Counted from the stretch's first letter, positions 34,839 to 42,803 are shown. The stretch is 44,577 nt of DNA from Actinomycetota bacterium (GCA_016179865.1 JACPCJ010000056.1:1-44577), one strand, 5' to 3'. Program-made: numbers and translations. The notes: generated from the sequence alone by a model not told the origin.

Positions 34839-35407
34839 GGCTTGCCCCTCGCCGCAAGACCCAGACCGGCGGCGGCCGCGGCGCTGACGGCGGCCGAGCC
34901 GAGGCTGGCGGCGTTGACGGCGCTGCCGGCGATCTCGACGTCGATCGAGCCGCTGCACGTCGTGCCCGCTTGCGTGTGGCTGCCGCTGGCGGTGGCCTTG
35001 AGGCCGCCGAGAAGCCCGGCCGGGAGGTCGAGGTCATAGGTAGTGGAGTCGGCCGTGCTCACCTTGTCGGTGTCGCCGCCCCAGCTCCACGTCTCGATGG
35101 TGGGGTCGTCGAGGCCGGGGATGAGGTCGAGGCCGGGCGCCACGTCGAGGCTGATGCCTCCTGAGTACGGCATCTCGTCACTGGGGCTGGCCACGGTGAT
35201 GCTGCCCTCGTAGTCCACGTCGGCGGCGCGGGGGATCTTGTAGCGCTCCGTGCTCTCGGCGTCCACGGCGACCGAGGTGCCGTCGTCGCCGCTGATGACC
35301 CCCGACGCCGTGCACTCGGGGCTGAGCGACGCGCCCGCGGGGCCGGCGAACAGCAGAAGGGAGAACCCCATCGCCAACCCGCAGATGGTCAAGAACCGCC
35401 GAAGCAC
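34835..35407 (-). CDS. Secreted or wall-spanning protein, unknown
   Basis: The 190-residue product has a clear signal peptide (VLRRFLTICGLAMGFSLLLF, then AGPAGAS with cleavage after AGA). A beta-rich domain follows (SPECTASGVISGDDGTSVAV, DYEGSITVASPSDEMPYSGG, HTQAGTTCSGSIDVEIAG) whose two Cys may form a disulfide. The protein ends in a hydrophobic Ala/Gly segment before RGKP, which may be a C-terminal membrane anchor. GTG 35407 lies 7 nt after TAGAGT (35415-35420). Other starts upstream (35416, 35443) are weaker. It is translationally coupled to the small membrane protein downstream, so the pair probably acts together at the envelope. Confidence 0.62.
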   Translation of the reverse strand: MLRRFLTICGLAMGFSLLLFAGPAGASLSPECTASGVISGDDGTSVAVDAESTERYKIPRAADVDYEGSITVASPSDEMPYSGGISLDVAPGLDLIPGLDDPTIETWSWGGDTDKVSTADSTTYDLDLPAGLLGGLKATASGSHTQAGTTCSGSIDVEIAGSAVNAASLGSAAVSAAAAAGLGLAARGKP

Positions 35408-35439
35408 GGGCCGCACTCTAGGGAGCCTTCTGGTGGCGG

Positions 35440-36228
35440 TCAATCACCATCACCCTTCGCGCTGGTCTGGCTCCGGCCGCGCTCCACGATGCTCGCCCGG
35501 CGGCGCTCGACCTCCTCGGGCTGCACGCGCCAGGCGACGAACTCCTCGCGCTCGAGCTTCCAGCAGTCATCGAGGGTCATGGCGACGCCGAGGTCGTAGT
35601 TGCGCTTCAGTCGCCGGAGGGTGCGTTGGTCGTTTCCGGCGACGTCGCGGGCAAGGTCGAGGGCGGTGGCGAGGAGCTGTTCGTGGGGGACGACGTGGTT
35701 GACGAGCCCGAGCCGCAGCGCCTCGGCGGCATCCACGAAGTTGCCGGTGAAGCTCATCTCCCTGGCCTTGCGGATGCCGACGGCCTGGGGCAGAAGGGGC
35801 GTCATGCCGCCCCCGGGGAGGGCTCCGACGCGGGCGTGGGTGTCGGCGAAGCGGGCCCGGTCGGAGGCCACGAGGAGGTCGCAGTTGAGGGCGATCTCCA
35901 AGCCGCCCGTTACCGCGGGCCCGTTCACCGCGCCGATGACGGGCTTGGTCATTCTCCACAGGACGGAGAACGGGTTGGCGTTGACGCTTCCGGTGCCGAC
36001 GAGGTTGGCGGCCGTCGAGCCCAGTTCGCGCAGGTCAAGGCCGGCGCAGAAGGCCGGGTCGGCACCCGTGAGCACGATGACGCTGACGGCGTCATCGGTC
36101 TCGGCGTCGTCGAGGGCGTCGGCGAACGCCGCCATGACCTCCGAGTTCAGGGCGTTGCGAGCCTCGGGGCGGTTGAGCGTGATCGTGCGAACGGCATCGT
36201 CGGTTCTGGTCAGGACGACTTCAGCCAC
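35440..36228 (-). CDS. Enoyl-CoA hydratase/isomerase family protein (crotonase)
   Basis: This is a 262-residue crotonase-fold enzyme with TITLNRPEARNALNSEVM, VIVLTGADPAFCAGLDLREL (oxyanion loop), VIGAVNGPAVTGGLEIALNC and RARFADTHARVGALPGGGMT. The Glu position in ALPGGGMT is occupied by Gly or Met rather than the second catalytic Glu of classic hydratases, so it may act as an isomerase or on another acyl-CoA. The GTG start at 36228 lies 7 nt after TACGCT. Confidence 0.88.
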   Translation of the reverse strand: MAEVVLTRTDDAVRTITLNRPEARNALNSEVMAAFADALDDAETDDAVSVIVLTGADPAFCAGLDLRELGSTAANLVGTGSVNANPFSVLWRMTKPVIGAVNGPAVTGGLEIALNCDLLVASDRARFADTHARVGALPGGGMTPLLPQAVGIRKAREMSFTGNFVDAAEALRLGLVNHVVPHEQLLATALDLARDVAGNDQRTLRRLKRNYDLGVAMTLDDCWKLEREEFVAWRVQPEEVERRRASIVERGRSQTSAKGDGD

Positions 36229-36235
36229 GTGCGGG

Positions 36236-36241
36236 AGCGTA
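36236..36241 (-). promoter_or_regulatory. -10 element (TACGCT) of the crotonase gene
   Basis: TACGCT on the minus strand ends 7 nt before GTG 36228, inside the 18-bp gap behind the upstream gene. The crotonase gene should therefore have its own leaderless promoter. Confidence 0.45.
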
Positions 36242-36246
36242 GGGGG

Positions 36247-36843
36247 TCAGGTCGTATCGGTGCGCTCGGCGACCCTGTCGAGCACGGCAACCATGACGGA
36301 ACGCAGCCGGGCCCTGACGTCATCGTCGGTGCCCGCCCAGATGTCGCGACCGCCGCTTGCGAGCACGATCACGACCTCGCCGGTGTCGACATAGAGACCC
36401 TCCACGAAATCGGAGGTGATCCCGACTTGGGGGTCTGTCAAGCGGATGGCGAAGTAGGCCTCGTCGCCAAGACCGTCGGCCGCATCGAGCCGGAACTTCC
36501 CGCCCTCGAAGGTCTTGCTCACCTCCGACTCGAAATCGCCCTCGCCACGCGAGAGCACCTCGAAGAACAAGTCGGCTTGGTACGGGTTGCCCTCGTCGGT
36601 CGGCCAGGCGCACTGGCCGTTCTGGGGCTCGATGACCTCGTGTTTGGCGGCATGGCCGACGAGCCGCTCGACCTCCTCGGCCGTGATCAGAGCGCGGCAC
36701 ACGCTGCGCTCGGCGGCGGGGGGGAAACCGCGGGGCTTGCTGGTTGTGGTGGCGAGGCCCGCGGTCGTCGGCGCCGAGCTCTGGTCGCCGCTGTCGTCGC
36801 CTGTGAAGGAGAGGACGATCAGGCCCACGAGGAAGGCGGCCAC
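36247..36843 (-). CDS. Membrane-anchored protein, unknown, start uncertain
   Basis: The 198-residue product opens with a membrane segment (AAFLVGLIVLSFTGDD), then a Ser/Thr linker. An outer domain follows with two Cys (VCRALITAEEVERLVG and GQCAWPTDEGNPYQADLFFE), the layout of DUF3558-like lipid-anchored or sensor proteins of Actinobacteria. The only in-frame start is GTG 36843, yet the frame before it reads RRRPSLRFQLGI, a normal positively charged lead into a membrane helix, and lacks any start codon. An ATG at 36892 lies in the next frame. A small indel near the C/G-rich run at 36865-36875 would join them. Confidence 0.6.
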   Translation of the reverse strand: MAAFLVGLIVLSFTGDDSGDQSSAPTTAGLATTTSKPRGFPPAAERSVCRALITAEEVERLVGHAAKHEVIEPQNGQCAWPTDEGNPYQADLFFEVLSRGEGDFESEVSKTFEGGKFRLDAADGLGDEAYFAIRLTDPQVGITSDFVEGLYVDTGEVVIVLASGGRDIWAGTDDDVRARLRSVMVAVLDRVAERTDTT

Positions 36844-37009
36844 GATGCCGAGCTGGAAGCGGAGGGAGGGGCGACGTCGTGCGATCGGCCATTCTCGCGT
36901 CGCTGATCCCTGCGAATTTGGTTTCGTTTTTCACATCCCGCCGCGGTGACTTCGCCAAGTTCGGTGCTGGGGGGCGCGGTCCGCGTAACTGTCACACCCA
37001 GATGCGACC

Positions 37010-38272
37010 ATGGCCGACATGGAGATCATCTGGCTGTTCACAGGTCTGTTCATGGGGTTGGCGTTGGGTTCCGGCGCCGCGGCGCTGGTCTACCGCTCTC
37101 GCCTGGCGGCGGCGTCGGCCCGCTCGGCCGCCACCGAGCAGCAGATCGAGCACGAGCGCGAGCTGGCGAGCCAGAAGCTGGCATATGCCGAAGAGGTCAA
37201 TGCCCGTCTCGACGAGCGCCTGCGGGCCGTCTCGGGTGACGCTCTGCGCACCAACAGCGAGACATTCCTCCAGCTCGCCAGCGCCACGTTCGATCCCATC
37301 ACCCAGCGGCTCGACAGCTTCGACCGCCAGCTCCAGGACTTCCGGACTTCTCACGGGTCGATCTCTCAGCACCTGTCGTCGGTGGCTCGCGAGACGTCCA
37401 ACTTGACCAATGCCCTGCGCAAGCCGAGCGTGCGGGGTCGGTGGGGTGAGATCAGCCTCCGCAACGCCGTCGAAGCGGCCGGGCTGAGCGCCCACTGCGA
37501 CTTCACGGAGCAGGCCACCGTCGAGAGCGACGAGGGTCGTCGCCGCCCCGACATGGTGGTGCGGTTGCCCGGCAACCGGCAGGTGGTGGTCGATTCCAAG
37601 GTGCCGCTCGAGGCCTACCTCGAAGCGGCCAACACCGAAGACGAGGTGACGCGCGCCGCGAAGATCGCGGAGCACGCCGCTCAAGTGCGCAAGCACGTCC
37701 AGGAACTCGCCAAGAAGAGCTACTGGGAGCAGTTCGACCGGGCGCCGGAGTGCGTGGTGATGTTCCTGCGCCTCGAAGCGACCTTGGCCGCCGCCCTCGA
37801 AGCGGACTCGGGGCTGTTCGAAGAGGCCGCCCGGAGCCGGGTCATCCTCGCCACCCCCAGCACGCTCGTCGGGGTTCTCTTCGCCATCGGCCAGGCGTGG
37901 CGCCAGGAGGCCGTCGCCGAGAACGCCGAGCGCATCAGCGAGATGGGGCGCGAGCTTTACAAGCGCCTGGCCACGATGGGTGACCACTTCGCCAAACTGG
38001 GGCGCGGGATCAAGAGCGTCGTCGGCACCTACAACGACACCGTCGGGTCCCTCGAGGGGCGTGTCCTGGCGACGGCGCGCAAGTTCGACGCCCTGGGTGC
38101 GGCCTCCGGCGACATCGACATTCTCAACCCGGTGGAGTCGGCGCCCCGCCCCCTCACCTCCGAAGAGCTGGTGGCGGGCGACGCCCGTGTCTTCGAGCTC
38201 CCCGCCGAGCTCCCCGCCGAGGTGGCCATCGACGACGATGATTACGGCACGCTCGGCCGAGCCGCCCGGTAG
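37010..38272 (+). CDS. rmuC: DNA recombination protein RmuC homologue
   Basis: The 420-residue protein begins with a membrane segment (IIWLFTGLFMGLALGSGAAA). A coiled coil follows (ATEQQIEHERELASQKLAYA). The RmuC nuclease-like domain contains SVRGRWGEISLRNAVEAAG, RRPDMVVRLPGNRQVVVDSK (PD-(D/E)xK-like Asp and Lys), APECVVMFLRLEATLAAALE, ILATPSTLVGVLFAIGQAW and LAKLGRGIKSVVGTYNDTVG. RmuC limits inversions at short inverted repeats and acts in phage defence in some hosts. The C-terminus contains a tandem ELPAELPAE. The start is ATG 37010; ATG 37019 is also possible. The 166-bp divergent gap upstream shows no clear regulatory site. Confidence 0.9.
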   Translation: MADMEIIWLFTGLFMGLALGSGAAALVYRSRLAAASARSAATEQQIEHERELASQKLAYAEEVNARLDERLRAVSGDALRTNSETFLQLASATFDPITQRLDSFDRQLQDFRTSHGSISQHLSSVARETSNLTNALRKPSVRGRWGEISLRNAVEAAGLSAHCDFTEQATVESDEGRRRPDMVVRLPGNRQVVVDSKVPLEAYLEAANTEDEVTRAAKIAEHAAQVRKHVQELAKKSYWEQFDRAPECVVMFLRLEATLAAALEADSGLFEEAARSRVILATPSTLVGVLFAIGQAWRQEAVAENAERISEMGRELYKRLATMGDHFAKLGRGIKSVVGTYNDTVGSLEGRVLATARKFDALGAASGDIDILNPVESAPRPLTSEELVAGDARVFELPAELPAEVAIDDDDYGTLGRAAR

Positions 38273-38294
38273 GCCCGGTCGTCCCCTGGCCCCG

Positions 38295-38342
38295 TTCTTG
38301 GGTCCTTCGTTGCGCCCCCGCCGCGAGAAGTCGGGCCAAGAA
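38295..38342. repeat. Inverted repeat TTCTTGG / CCAAGAA behind rmuC
   Basis: Seven-base arms (38295-38301 and 38336-38342) enclose a G/C-rich 34-bp interior with partial pairing. The arms match the outer bases of the 34449-34495 element. T lies on the left and A on the right, opposite to a terminator. Confidence 0.5.
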
Positions 38343-38356
38343 TGAGCTGGCGTCGG

Positions 38357-38362
38357 TAGCCT
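38357..38362 (+). promoter_or_regulatory. -10 element (TAGCCT) of the epoxide hydrolase-like gene
   Basis: GGTAGCCT ends 8 nt before GTG 38371, predicting a leaderless transcript. Confidence 0.5.
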
Positions 38363-38370
38363 CGGCGTCC

Positions 38371-39258
38371 GTGCCGAGCCTGCGGACCGGGTACGTCGTC
38401 GCCAACGGGGTCCGGGTGTTCTACGCCGAGGCCGGGCGGCAGGCCGACCCGCTGGTGCTCTTCTGTCACGGCTTCCCCCAGCTTTCCTTCGCCTGGCGCC
38501 ACCAGCTCCCGCCCGTGGCCGAGGCGGGGTTCCGGGCCGTGGCCATCGACATGCCCGGGTACGGCCGGTCCGACAAGCCCGACGTCTCCTACGACGTCGT
38601 GTGGCTCGCCGGCGTCCTTGCCGGGCTGGTTCCAGCCCTCGGGCACGAGCGTGCCGTCTTCGTCGGCCACGATTGGGGCGGGGCCGTTGTGTGGCCGCTG
38701 GCCCGCCTCCACGCCGAGGTGGTCGCCGGGGTGGCGGGGATCAACATGCCCGACCTGCCGCACCTTCCCGTGGCGCCCGTCGAGCTGATCCGGGCTGCCC
38801 GTCCCGAGCGACCCAACTACATGGTGCAGTTCCAAGAGCGGGGCGCGGCCGAGTTCTTCCTCGAACTCGACGTGGACGGGTTCCTCGAGATGATGTTCCG
38901 CACGCGGACGACGGTGAACGTCGCCGCCTTCACCGACGAGGCGATGGCCGTGTACGCGGAAGCGTTCCGGCCCGACGGAGCGCTGACGCCACCCCTCGAG
39001 TACTACCGGAATCTCGATCGGAACTGGGAGCTGACCGCCCACCTGGCCGACACCAAGATCGAGGTGCCGTGTCTGATGGTGACAACGGACGGCGACCCGA
39101 TGCTCACGCCGGCCATGGCCGAAGGGATGGAGGAGCGGGTCCCTGATCTCGAACGGGTGCACATCACCGAGTGCGGTCACTACACGCCCGAAGAGCGCCC
39201 GGCCGAACTGACGGCGGCGCTCCTCGGATTCCTCAGCCGGCTCTCCCGCTGGGCCTGA
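38371..39258 (+). CDS. Alpha/beta hydrolase, epoxide hydrolase-like
   Basis: The 295-residue protein has LVLFCHGFPQLSFAWRHQL (HGFP oxyanion motif), AIDMPGYGRSDKP and VFVGHDWGGAVVWPLA, where Asp replaces Ser as nucleophile, as in epoxide hydrolases and haloalkane dehalogenases. The His is in ITECGHYTPEERP. Tyrosines that could protonate the epoxide lie in the cap region (PPLEYYRNLDRNWEL). The substrate is unknown. Confidence 0.88.
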   Translation: MPSLRTGYVVANGVRVFYAEAGRQADPLVLFCHGFPQLSFAWRHQLPPVAEAGFRAVAIDMPGYGRSDKPDVSYDVVWLAGVLAGLVPALGHERAVFVGHDWGGAVVWPLARLHAEVVAGVAGINMPDLPHLPVAPVELIRAARPERPNYMVQFQERGAAEFFLELDVDGFLEMMFRTRTTVNVAAFTDEAMAVYAEAFRPDGALTPPLEYYRNLDRNWELTAHLADTKIEVPCLMVTTDGDPMLTPAMAEGMEERVPDLERVHITECGHYTPEERPAELTAALLGFLSRLSRWA

Positions 39259-39278
39259 CGAGCCGGGCCTGACGAGCG

Positions 39279-40166
39279 GTGCGGCGCCTCGGCTCTTCCG
39301 TCCTCGCCGTGGTCGGCGCCCTGGCCCTGCTTGCCAGTGCCGGGGCCACCTGGGCCCGGGCCGAGCTGCTCGACCGGGAGCGCTTCGCCGAACTCGCGAC
39401 GACGACCCTGTCTTCGACCGAGGTCAGTGAGCTTGTCGCCCGGGAGATCACCGACCGGGTGCTGGCGGGGGCCCCGCCGGAAGTTCCGCGCCCGCAGGTG
39501 GAAGCGGAGGTGCGTCGCGCCGTCGCGACGCCGGAGTTCCGATCCGTGTTCCGCGAGGCCGCCGTAGAGATCCACGCCGTGCTCATGACCGAGCGGCCCG
39601 GCGGGCCGCTCGCCGTCGATCTCTCGGGGGCGGCGTCGATTGTCCGTTCGGCGGTGGCGCGGGTCGACCCGCGGGCGCCCGACCTGATCCCGCTGGAAGG
39701 GCTGTCGAGCGTCGACCTGGCCGAGGAGGGCGACCTGCCCAGCCTCCGGGCCCTCGACCGGGCGGCCGGCGGCGGTGGCGGCCTGCTGTTGGCGCTTGGC
39801 GCGGCCGCGGTTACGGCGGCAGCGCTCATGGATCGCCGCCCTCGAATTCCCGTGGCGCTGGCGGGGGCCGTCGTGGCGGCGGGGGCGACGGCGGCGCTGG
39901 CCGGCGCCTCGGCCGTGCCCGTCGTGGTCGGCGCCCGCATCACCGATCCGGGGGTGGAGCAGGCCGTAGAGGCCGTGCTCGGCGACCTGTTGTCGGGGAT
40001 GCGGCTGGCGGCGGGGGCGACGGCGGCGCTGGGGTCGGCGGTGGTGGCGCTGGCGTGGGCGCTGGGCCGCCGGGCCAAGCCCGCCCTCCTCTCGCTGTTA
40101 CCCGCGGTAACCGGTCGCAGTGAACGATCTCCGCGAGAAAGCGGAAGGGATGAGCCGCCGGATTAG
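39279..40166 (+). CDS. Multi-pass membrane protein, unknown
   Basis: The 295-residue protein has an N-terminal membrane segment (GSSVLAVVGALALLASAGAT) and an outer helical domain (ELLDRERFAELATTTLSSTE, VREAAVEIHAVLMTE-like stretch). Three more spans lie near the end (LLLALGAAAVTAAALM, IPVALAGAVVAAGATAALAG, LAAGATAALGSAVVALAWAL). Two of the spans share an exact 27-base in-frame repeat. The layout resembles actinobacterial membrane proteins of unknown role. The start is GTG 39279. Its stop TAG overlaps the stop of the convergent bL37-like gene by four bases. Confidence 0.6.
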   Translation: MRRLGSSVLAVVGALALLASAGATWARAELLDRERFAELATTTLSSTEVSELVAREITDRVLAGAPPEVPRPQVEAEVRRAVATPEFRSVFREAAVEIHAVLMTERPGGPLAVDLSGAASIVRSAVARVDPRAPDLIPLEGLSSVDLAEEGDLPSLRALDRAAGGGGGLLLALGAAAVTAAALMDRRPRIPVALAGAVVAAGATAALAGASAVPVVVGARITDPGVEQAVEAVLGDLLSGMRLAAGATAALGSAVVALAWALGRRAKPALLSLLPAVTGRSERSPRESGRDEPPD

Positions 40167-40249
40167 CGGCGGCCGGCGTTGGGCTTGCGGCCCTTGTTGG
40201 CCTTGTTACGGCGGGAGCGCAGCCGGCGCTTCTTCGTCTTCTTGCTCAT
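40163..40249 (-). CDS. Ribosomal protein bL37-like microprotein (28 aa)
   Basis: ATG 40249 opens a 28-residue, strongly basic frame: 17 of the residues are Lys or Arg and it ends NKANKGRKPNAGRR. The C-terminal pattern KAN-x-G-x-x-PNA is that of bL37, a 24-residue protein seen in the mycobacterial large ribosomal subunit (from memory of the published structures). The first part (MSKKTKKRR) recalls bS22/Cox24-type peptides, but the end fits bL37 better. It is too short for usual gene callers. Its TAA and the TAG of the convergent membrane protein share the four bases TTAG. ychF is divergent, 39 bp away. Confidence 0.75.
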   Translation of the reverse strand: MSKKTKKRRLRSRRNKANKGRKPNAGRR

Positions 40250-40274
40250 GAAGTTGGGGAGCCTACCCGGTCAG

Positions 40275-40280
40275 TAGCCT
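40275..40280 (+). promoter_or_regulatory. -10 element (TAGCCT) of ychF
   Basis: CAGTAGCCT ends 8 nt before ATG 40289. There is no ribosome-binding site, so the mRNA should be leaderless. Confidence 0.5.
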
Positions 40281-40288
40281 GAGCCTCG

Positions 40289-41347
40289 ATGGAACGCCTG
40301 GGCCTCGTCGGCCTTCCCAACGCCGGAAAGTCGGCCGTCTTCAACGCCCTGACCGGAATGGACGTTCCAGTGGCGCCGCACCCGTTCTCGACCACCGAGA
40401 CCACCGTAGGCATCGCCCGGGTCCCCGACCCCCGGGTCGAGCGGCTGGCCGAGATGTCGCACTCCAAGAAGGTGGTCCACGCCACCGTGGAGGTCACCGA
40501 CATCGCCGCCCTCGTGAAGGGGGCCAACACGGGCGAGGGTCTGGGCAACCGGTTCCTTGGCTCGTTGCGAGAGGCCGACGCCCTGGTGTTCGTGCTCCGG
40601 GCCTTCGACGACCCGAACGTCCCCGGCGAGTCCGATCCCACCGAGGCGTTGGCGACCCTGGAGCTGGAGCTGGTGATGGCCGACCTGGAGTCGGTGACCT
40701 CGCGCCGGGAGCGCCAGCGCAAGGCGGTCAAGGGTGACCCCGCACTGGCGGGCGAGGTTGCGGCGCTCGAGCGCGCCGAAGCTGTGCTTGGCGACGGCAC
40801 CCCGCTGTATCGGAGCGGGCTGAGCGACGACGACCGGCGGCTCCTGGCTCCGGCGTTCCTCCTGACCAACAAGCCCGCGCTCGTCGTCCTCAACCTCGGC
40901 GAGGACGACGTCGAACGGGCGACGGAGTTGGCGGCCAAGTTCGGCGACGACGCGCTCGCCGTGTGTGCTCAACTCGAGATGGAGGCCAGCCGGCTGGACC
41001 CCGACGAGCGCGCCGAGCTGCTCGAGGGCCTCGGGCTCGGCGAGGGCGTCGTGCCGCGCGTGGCCGCCGCCGCCTACCACCTGCTCGGCCGCCGGACGTT
41101 TCTCACGACCGGCGAGGACGAGAGCCGCGCGTGGACCTTCCGTGCCGGGGCCAGCGCGCCGGAGTGCGCCGGCGTCATTCACTCCGACCTCCAGCGAGGC
41201 TTCATCAAGGCCGAGGTCGTCGGCTGGGAGGAGCTGCTGGAGATCGGCTCGTGGGCGAAGGCCAAGGAAGCGGGCCGCCTCCGAGTGGAAGGCAAGGAGT
41301 ACGTCGTCCAAGACGGCGACGTCCTCGAGATCCGATTCAACGTGTGA
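40289..41347 (+). CDS. ychF: Obg-family ATPase/GTPase YchF (OLA1 type)
   Basis: The 352-residue P-loop protein has GLVGLPNAGKSAVFNALTG (G1), PFSTTETTVGIARVPDPRV (switch/G2 region), VTDIAALVKGANTGEGLGNR, and NKPALVVLNLGEDD, the NxxE-type base-recognition site that makes YchF prefer ATP. The TGS-containing C-terminus is the most conserved part: RTFLTTGEDESRAWTFRAG, GVIHSDLQRGFIKAEVVGWE and RVEGKEYVVQDGDVLEIRFN. YchF binds ribosomes and takes part in stress responses. It heads a probable operon with the DUF192 and rsmI genes. Confidence 0.94.
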   Translation: MERLGLVGLPNAGKSAVFNALTGMDVPVAPHPFSTTETTVGIARVPDPRVERLAEMSHSKKVVHATVEVTDIAALVKGANTGEGLGNRFLGSLREADALVFVLRAFDDPNVPGESDPTEALATLELELVMADLESVTSRRERQRKAVKGDPALAGEVAALERAEAVLGDGTPLYRSGLSDDDRRLLAPAFLLTNKPALVVLNLGEDDVERATELAAKFGDDALAVCAQLEMEASRLDPDERAELLEGLGLGEGVVPRVAAAAYHLLGRRTFLTTGEDESRAWTFRAGASAPECAGVIHSDLQRGFIKAEVVGWEELLEIGSWAKAKEAGRLRVEGKEYVVQDGDVLEIRFNV

Positions 41348-41366
41348 AGGCGACGGCGAAGCGGCG

Positions 41367-41723
41367 ATGGCGAGGGAGCGAGACGAGGACACGGGCGGGA
41401 ACTGGCTCCTCGCCGAGGGGCGAGTGCTCGCCGCCCTCGAGGTGGCGGCCAGCCGGGCCGACCGCCGCCGGGGCCTCCGGGGCCGGGACGAGTTCGAGGG
41501 GGCGCTCTTGCTTCGACCCTGCCGCCAGGTCCATAGCTTCGGGATGCGTTTTCCCATCGACGTGGCGTTCTGCACCGACGACGGCGAGGTCCTCCGGGTC
41601 AGCACCCTCCGTCCGGGACGGATCTCGACAGTGGTGCCGCGAGCGGCCTTTGTGATCGAGGCCCGCGCCGGGTCGTTCGCCCGGTGGGGTCTGAGTCCGG
41701 GAGAGCGGCTGGAGATCACGTGA
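41367..41723 (+). CDS. DUF192 family protein
   Basis: The 118-residue protein follows the DUF192 pattern: AASRADRRRGLRGRDEFEGA, LLRPCRQVHSFGMRFPIDVA (the conserved core), FCTDDGEVLRVSTLRPGRIS and VIEARAGSFARWGLSPGERL. Its function is not established. The ATG at 41367 is 19 bp behind ychF, and the stop overlaps rsmI by GTGA, so it belongs to this operon. Confidence 0.85.
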   Translation: MARERDEDTGGNWLLAEGRVLAALEVAASRADRRRGLRGRDEFEGALLLRPCRQVHSFGMRFPIDVAFCTDDGEVLRVSTLRPGRISTVVPRAAFVIEARAGSFARWGLSPGERLEIT

Positions 41724-42574
41724 CTTCCACAAAGGGGGCACTCGTCCTCGTGGCGACCCCGATCGGCAACCTGGGCGACCTCTCGCCCCGGGCGACGGCC
41801 GAGCTGGCGGGGGCCGACGTCATCGCCGCCGAGGACACCCGCCGGACCCGCAAGCTGCTGACCCACGCCGGCATTCCGGGCGGCCGGCGCCTGGTGGCCT
41901 TCCATGAGCACAACGAGGCCCAGATGGCACACCGCATCGTGGAGGACGTCCGGAAGGGCCAACGAGTCGTGTGCGTGACCGACGCCGGGACCCCGGCCAT
42001 CTCGGATCCCGGCGCCCGGGTGGTGCAAGCGTGCATCGCCGCCGGGCTCCCGGTCGAGGTCGTGCCTGGCCCCAGTGCGGTGCTGGCGGCCCTCGTGCTG
42101 TCGGGCTTCCCGACCGACCGCTTCGTGTTCGAGGGATTTCTCCCCCGGAAGGGGAGGGAGCGCGCGGCGCGCCTCGACGCCCTCGCGGCCGAGTGCCGGA
42201 CCGCAGTCCTCTTCGAGGCGCCGCCGCGCCTGGCCGCAACCCTGGCCGAGCTGGCCGAGCGACTGGGCCCCGCCCGGCCCGTTGCCCTGGCCCGGGAGCT
42301 CACCAAGCTGCACGAGGAGATCTGGCGGGGCACCCTCGGCGAGTGCGTGGACGCGCTCCCGATCGCGGCCCGGGGTGAGGTGGCCGTCGTCCTCGGCCCT
42401 GCCGCCGAGCCGTCGGCTCCGTCAGACGGCGAGGTCGCCGATGCGCTCGATGCCGAACTCCGGGCAGGTGCCAGCGCCCGCGACGCTGCCGCCTCGGTCG
42501 CTCAGCGCCTCGGCATCGCCAAGCGCCGCGCCTACGACCTCGCGGTCAGGCGGAAGGCTCAGCGGTCGCGTTGA
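41720..42574 (+). CDS. rsmI: 16S rRNA (cytidine1402-2'-O)-methyltransferase RsmI
   Basis: The 284-residue SAM-dependent enzyme methylates C1402 in the decoding centre of 16S rRNA. Visible blocks are LVATPIGNLGDLSPRATAEL, VIAAEDTRRTRKLLTHAGI, FHEHNEAQMAHRIVEDV, VVCVTDAGTPAISDPGARVV, VEVVPGPSAVLAALVLSGFP, FEGFLPRKGRERAARLDAL, VLFEAPPRLAATLAELAE, ARELTKLHEEIWRGTL and ARGEVAVVLGPA. The end (ASVAQRLGIAKRRAYDLAVR) is the normal C-terminal helix pair. The start GTG 41720 overlaps the DUF192 stop. The last 29 bases overlap the convergent AbrB gene. Confidence 0.94.
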   Translation: MTSTKGALVLVATPIGNLGDLSPRATAELAGADVIAAEDTRRTRKLLTHAGIPGGRRLVAFHEHNEAQMAHRIVEDVRKGQRVVCVTDAGTPAISDPGARVVQACIAAGLPVEVVPGPSAVLAALVLSGFPTDRFVFEGFLPRKGRERAARLDALAAECRTAVLFEAPPRLAATLAELAERLGPARPVALARELTKLHEEIWRGTLGECVDALPIAARGEVAVVLGPAAEPSAPSDGEVADALDAELRAGASARDAAASVAQRLGIAKRRAYDLAVRRKAQRSR

Positions 42575-42803
42575 GCTGACGGAGGCAGTCGCCACACACC
42601 GGCCGGTCGCGGAACGACCGCAGGTCGTCGGCGCTCCCGCAGAAGAGGCAGGCATCCTCGACCTTGCGCAGGACGATCTGGTTGTCCTGAACACTGATGT
42701 CGACGTGCGTGCCCTCCGACAGCCCGAAGTGGCGCCGGATTTCGGCGGGAAGGACCAGGCGACCGAGGTCGTCGATCTTGCGCGACACGCCGGTGTTCTT
42801 CAC
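42546..42803 (-). CDS. AbrB/SpoVT-type DNA-binding protein with C-terminal zinc ribbon
   Basis: The 85-residue regulator has an AbrB swapped-hairpin domain (VSRKIDDLGRLVLPAEIRRH, FGLSEGTHVDISVQDNQIVL) and then two CxxC pairs (CLFCGS and VCGDC) that would bind zinc. AbrB proteins are global transition-state repressors. The GTG at 42803 follows GGTGGAG. The 3' end overlaps rsmI by 29 bases in antisense. The promoter is shared with metG (overlapping -10 hexamers). Confidence 0.85.
   Translation of the reverse strand: MKNTGVSRKIDDLGRLVLPAEIRRHFGLSEGTHVDISVQDNQIVLRKVEDACLFCGSADDLRSFRDRPVCGDCLRQLNATAEPSA

Noticed and set aside
40098-40120. GTTACC-CGC-GGTAAC palindrome as an operator
   Set aside because: It is inside the end of a coding region, short, and with no promoter beside it.
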